A DNA stretch of 64,000 bases from Gibbula magus (Eukaryota; Mollusca; Gastropoda; Trochida; Trochidae). A program made the translations under genes and the position numbers. The stretch lies in NCBI GenBank assembly GCA_936450465.1, contig OW388305.1, forward strand, positions 36,279,187-36,343,186, written 5' to 3'. Shown here piece after piece: positions 61,430 to 64,000 of this stretch (position 1 is the first letter of the stretch; every line of letters begins with the position of its first letter). Below the pieces are notes generated by a model that saw only the letters and a program-made list of their open reading frames with translations, was not told the DNA's origin and ran no database searches.

Positions 61430-64000
61430 AACATCAGATGTTTGTAAGTCTGTTTGGCAGTTGTTGAGTTTCATATCAACTAACATATCCATAAGATTTT
61501 AATTATCTACGTGTTTAAATCTGCTATTAGGAAGATGGGTCAACTGAGGTTAAACATGATATGTTGTTATATTATGGTTTTTCTTTATTGGACAAATCTT
61601 CAACACAACATGCTGTTGTAGTCACTGAATTAGAACTTGAAGAAGTCAGATAAGTGACATACATCCCCGAATAGTCAGCCTTCAGGCCGTAGACAGTAAT
61701 AGCCACGTTCACCTGCTATTATCACCAAGATTCTAGTTGCTGGAATTATCCCTGAAACTCAAATTATCCCACTTCATCATTTAGAGAGAACAGATTGCTG
61801 TGATGACATGGCTAGACAACGGTTCCACGTTAACTTGATTAAATCATCGAATGATTCAGGAGAAATATGTCATAGGATACTTCCTAAACTTGTGCAAAGA
61901 AAGAAATAAAATTATCCAAGGATAGGTAAAACAATTACAATACACAATGCTTCTACTCAAACATAATAACATACCCTACCCCAATAACATGACATCATAT
62001 GGTTCGAATAAATGTTATCAATCAAACTGGAATCACTTTCCTATGAACAAATTATGTCAATTCAAAAAGAGAAAACTAAGTTATGTGAGAGAAATGAAGC
62101 ACATAGAATAAATACAAGTCATGACAGATTTCTTATATGTTGACAAACCTCTCTTGGGAAGCTACAAAGCCTGATAAATGATCCTGACCACAACAATTTA
62201 AATCTTAATCTCGAATTTGACATTTCAAAGCCATACAAACGAAATGATATAGTTTTGATTATCATTCAAGAGTCGACTATAAAGTTGAATTTGAGGAAGG
62301 AAGGTTTTCATTTTAATCTAGTGAATACAGAACTAAGTAATAAATAAACTTTTAAAGAAATTAAGGGCATTTCATGTGTTTATTGTGTGTTGTTTTCGAT
62401 ATATTATGTTTAGAGTTATACAACAGGATATCACTAAATTAAAGTGATTATTGACTTTATACCTATGATTTAAAAAGCAAGTGCTGCATGTTCTGCAACA
62501 CATTTCAAATGAAACAAAATGTATTTATAAACATATTTTTTCATTATTAGCTTAATATATATTTTAAGACCTATGCAGTCAGACAGAACTACCTCATCAG
62601 CCGATTAAAGGGAGATAACTGCGTCAACTCTGCATTGTTTTAATGTTTATCACTTGTATTCAGTGTTTTGATTTGTAAACTTGAATCAATTTATTAACTG
62701 CGAGTCGGAATTGTTTTTGTGGAAGTAAATTTTGATAACATAATTACGACTGAAATATGACAGTGTTTAAATAGCTGAGGTTAAAAGAGATATATTTAAG
62801 TACTGGTACGTCTTGTTAATATTCTGGGGTTGGTTTTATGATGACGGTGTAGGGTGACATATTATCTTCATTAGTGATTCAAGAGGCCATGCTGAGCTAC
62901 TTTTTTCACTGGTTCAATACTCATGTATTTTTTTCTCAAGCTGTGGTATCAGCAAATCTTGTTTTTATTGAATAAAGTGAATGTATTCACAAGCCAGTCT
63001 CACATTCACCTGTTAGATTCCACATGCCTTGAGATATGATTTGATCTACGAGTGTTTTCTTCTTGACCTTATCAGGATAATGGTTATTCATTGAGATGCA
63101 AGATCAAGTAAGTTTCGAGGTTATATCTTTAATATAGACCCATTTTCGTCATATCATTGATTCGTTCATGAGGTAATGGATTCATCAACAACATCATCAT
63201 AATGTGTTGGACTATGGCATCACAGATGGTTTTCTTTATCTGGATTTGAAAAATTACAAATATTTACAAAGGCTACAGCATTCAAGACGTAACCTAACTG
63301 AATATAATATATTTATAGAATTAATGTTGTTGTTAAATTAAGTTTACACGTGAGGCTTAAAAAACTCCACCTTATACCTACCAATTTATTATTTCAGCTG
63401 AATGATCAGTCTTACTCAACAGATGTGCTAGCAAGGGCTAAGATCACTCAAAGTTTAAATGTATATAAAAAACTGAAAATATCTTGACAATTTGACACGT
63501 TCAAGATATGCACTCTATGTGTCTGGTCTGCCTACAAAGAGACTTAAAAGACCATGTGGATCGGCACCCTTGAGATTGGCAGATATCTTATCCGAGTAAC
63601 AGGGAAGGCAAATGGTTATAGAATATGTAATGATGTGATGTGATAAGTGAATTGAAAAAAAATTAAGAATCCCAGAAGTTTAACAACAATTTACAACATT
63701 GTGTAAACACTTTTGTTAAATCATTGTATTATTCCGTGCAAGTTGATTCATTTTCATGAGAATACCAGAGACTTTTAGGACCCGGATGTCTCCTACCGCT
63801 CAATGATTTATGAGACAACTGCAAGCCACATCTGCCAAAGACACTTTGTCAGGATTCCAGACTCCTTTACGGAAATGACAACAAAACAATCCGAATTCAT
63901 ACATTATATTTCACTGTTGACAAAATTATTGTTAAAAAGTACTTTAGTTCTTGACCTGACGCTCAAATTAAAAAGTTTGGTACATTAAATCTCTGATAGA
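61430..64000. repeat. Locus B, uninterrupted relative of locus A
   Basis: It matches 8170-9308 and then 50643-51295 in order, with no pearl-like array between (junction near 63470-63490). It carries extra sequence at about 61930-62980, including duplication copy 2 at 62050-62175. No gene is seen. Confidence 0.8.

Overview
The window is nuclear DNA from an animal, most likely a bivalve mollusc. It is AT-rich, intron-bearing and dominated by repeats. Three things point to bivalves: 152-bp tandem cores followed by an ACGG microsatellite and a TATCCCCCGCC/GGCGGGGGATA end (recalling bivalve 'pearl'/CvA-type elements, now usually grouped with non-autonomous Helentron relatives), a tRNA-headed SINE with a mollusc-type core, and many short hairpin-ended elements. 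No bacterial, viral or organellar genes are seen.

Layout. 1-8.2 kb: intergenic, with two copies of a small inverted-repeat element, GGGATCCC-rich patches and a palindrome. 8.2-9.3 kb: left half of a locus (A) that has a diverged, uninterrupted relative (B) at 61.4-64.0 kb. 9.07-17.45 kb: nearly identical large units, each made of A-locus flank, pearl 5' end, 152-bp repeats, an ACGG run and poly-C. 17.449-48.884 kb: a 31.4-kb segment that splits the ACGG run of the fourth unit. 48.885-50.64 kb: the rest of that unit plus a fifth. 50.64-51.3 kb: right half of locus A. 51.3-61.4 kb: intergenic, with a SINE, a tRNA-like patch and short palindromes.

The 31.4-kb segment starts with a 7.7-kb satellite (151-bp monomer built from five 24-mers plus a 31-mer) and then carries the only convincing gene, on the minus strand. 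I traced 13 coding exons from splice sites and reading phase (46.24 to 29.68 kb), plus a 5' non-coding exon near 48.6 kb. The predicted protein is about 1482 residues: basic N-terminus, Tudor-like domain, about 20 acidic 29-30-residue repeats, a C2H2 and a C2HC zinc finger, a tyrosine-recombinase-type catalytic domain with Arg, Lys, Arg, His and Tyr in order, and a C-terminal SANT/Myb-like segment. It looks like a member of a poorly characterised Crypton-like recombinase family found in fish and marine invertebrates. Its introns hold many small non-autonomous elements.

The most interesting possibility is that an apparently intact recombinase gene sits inside a sharply bounded 31-kb insertion. 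Whether it is a giant mobile unit, a domesticated host gene or an accident of recombination between repeats cannot be settled from the sequence alone.
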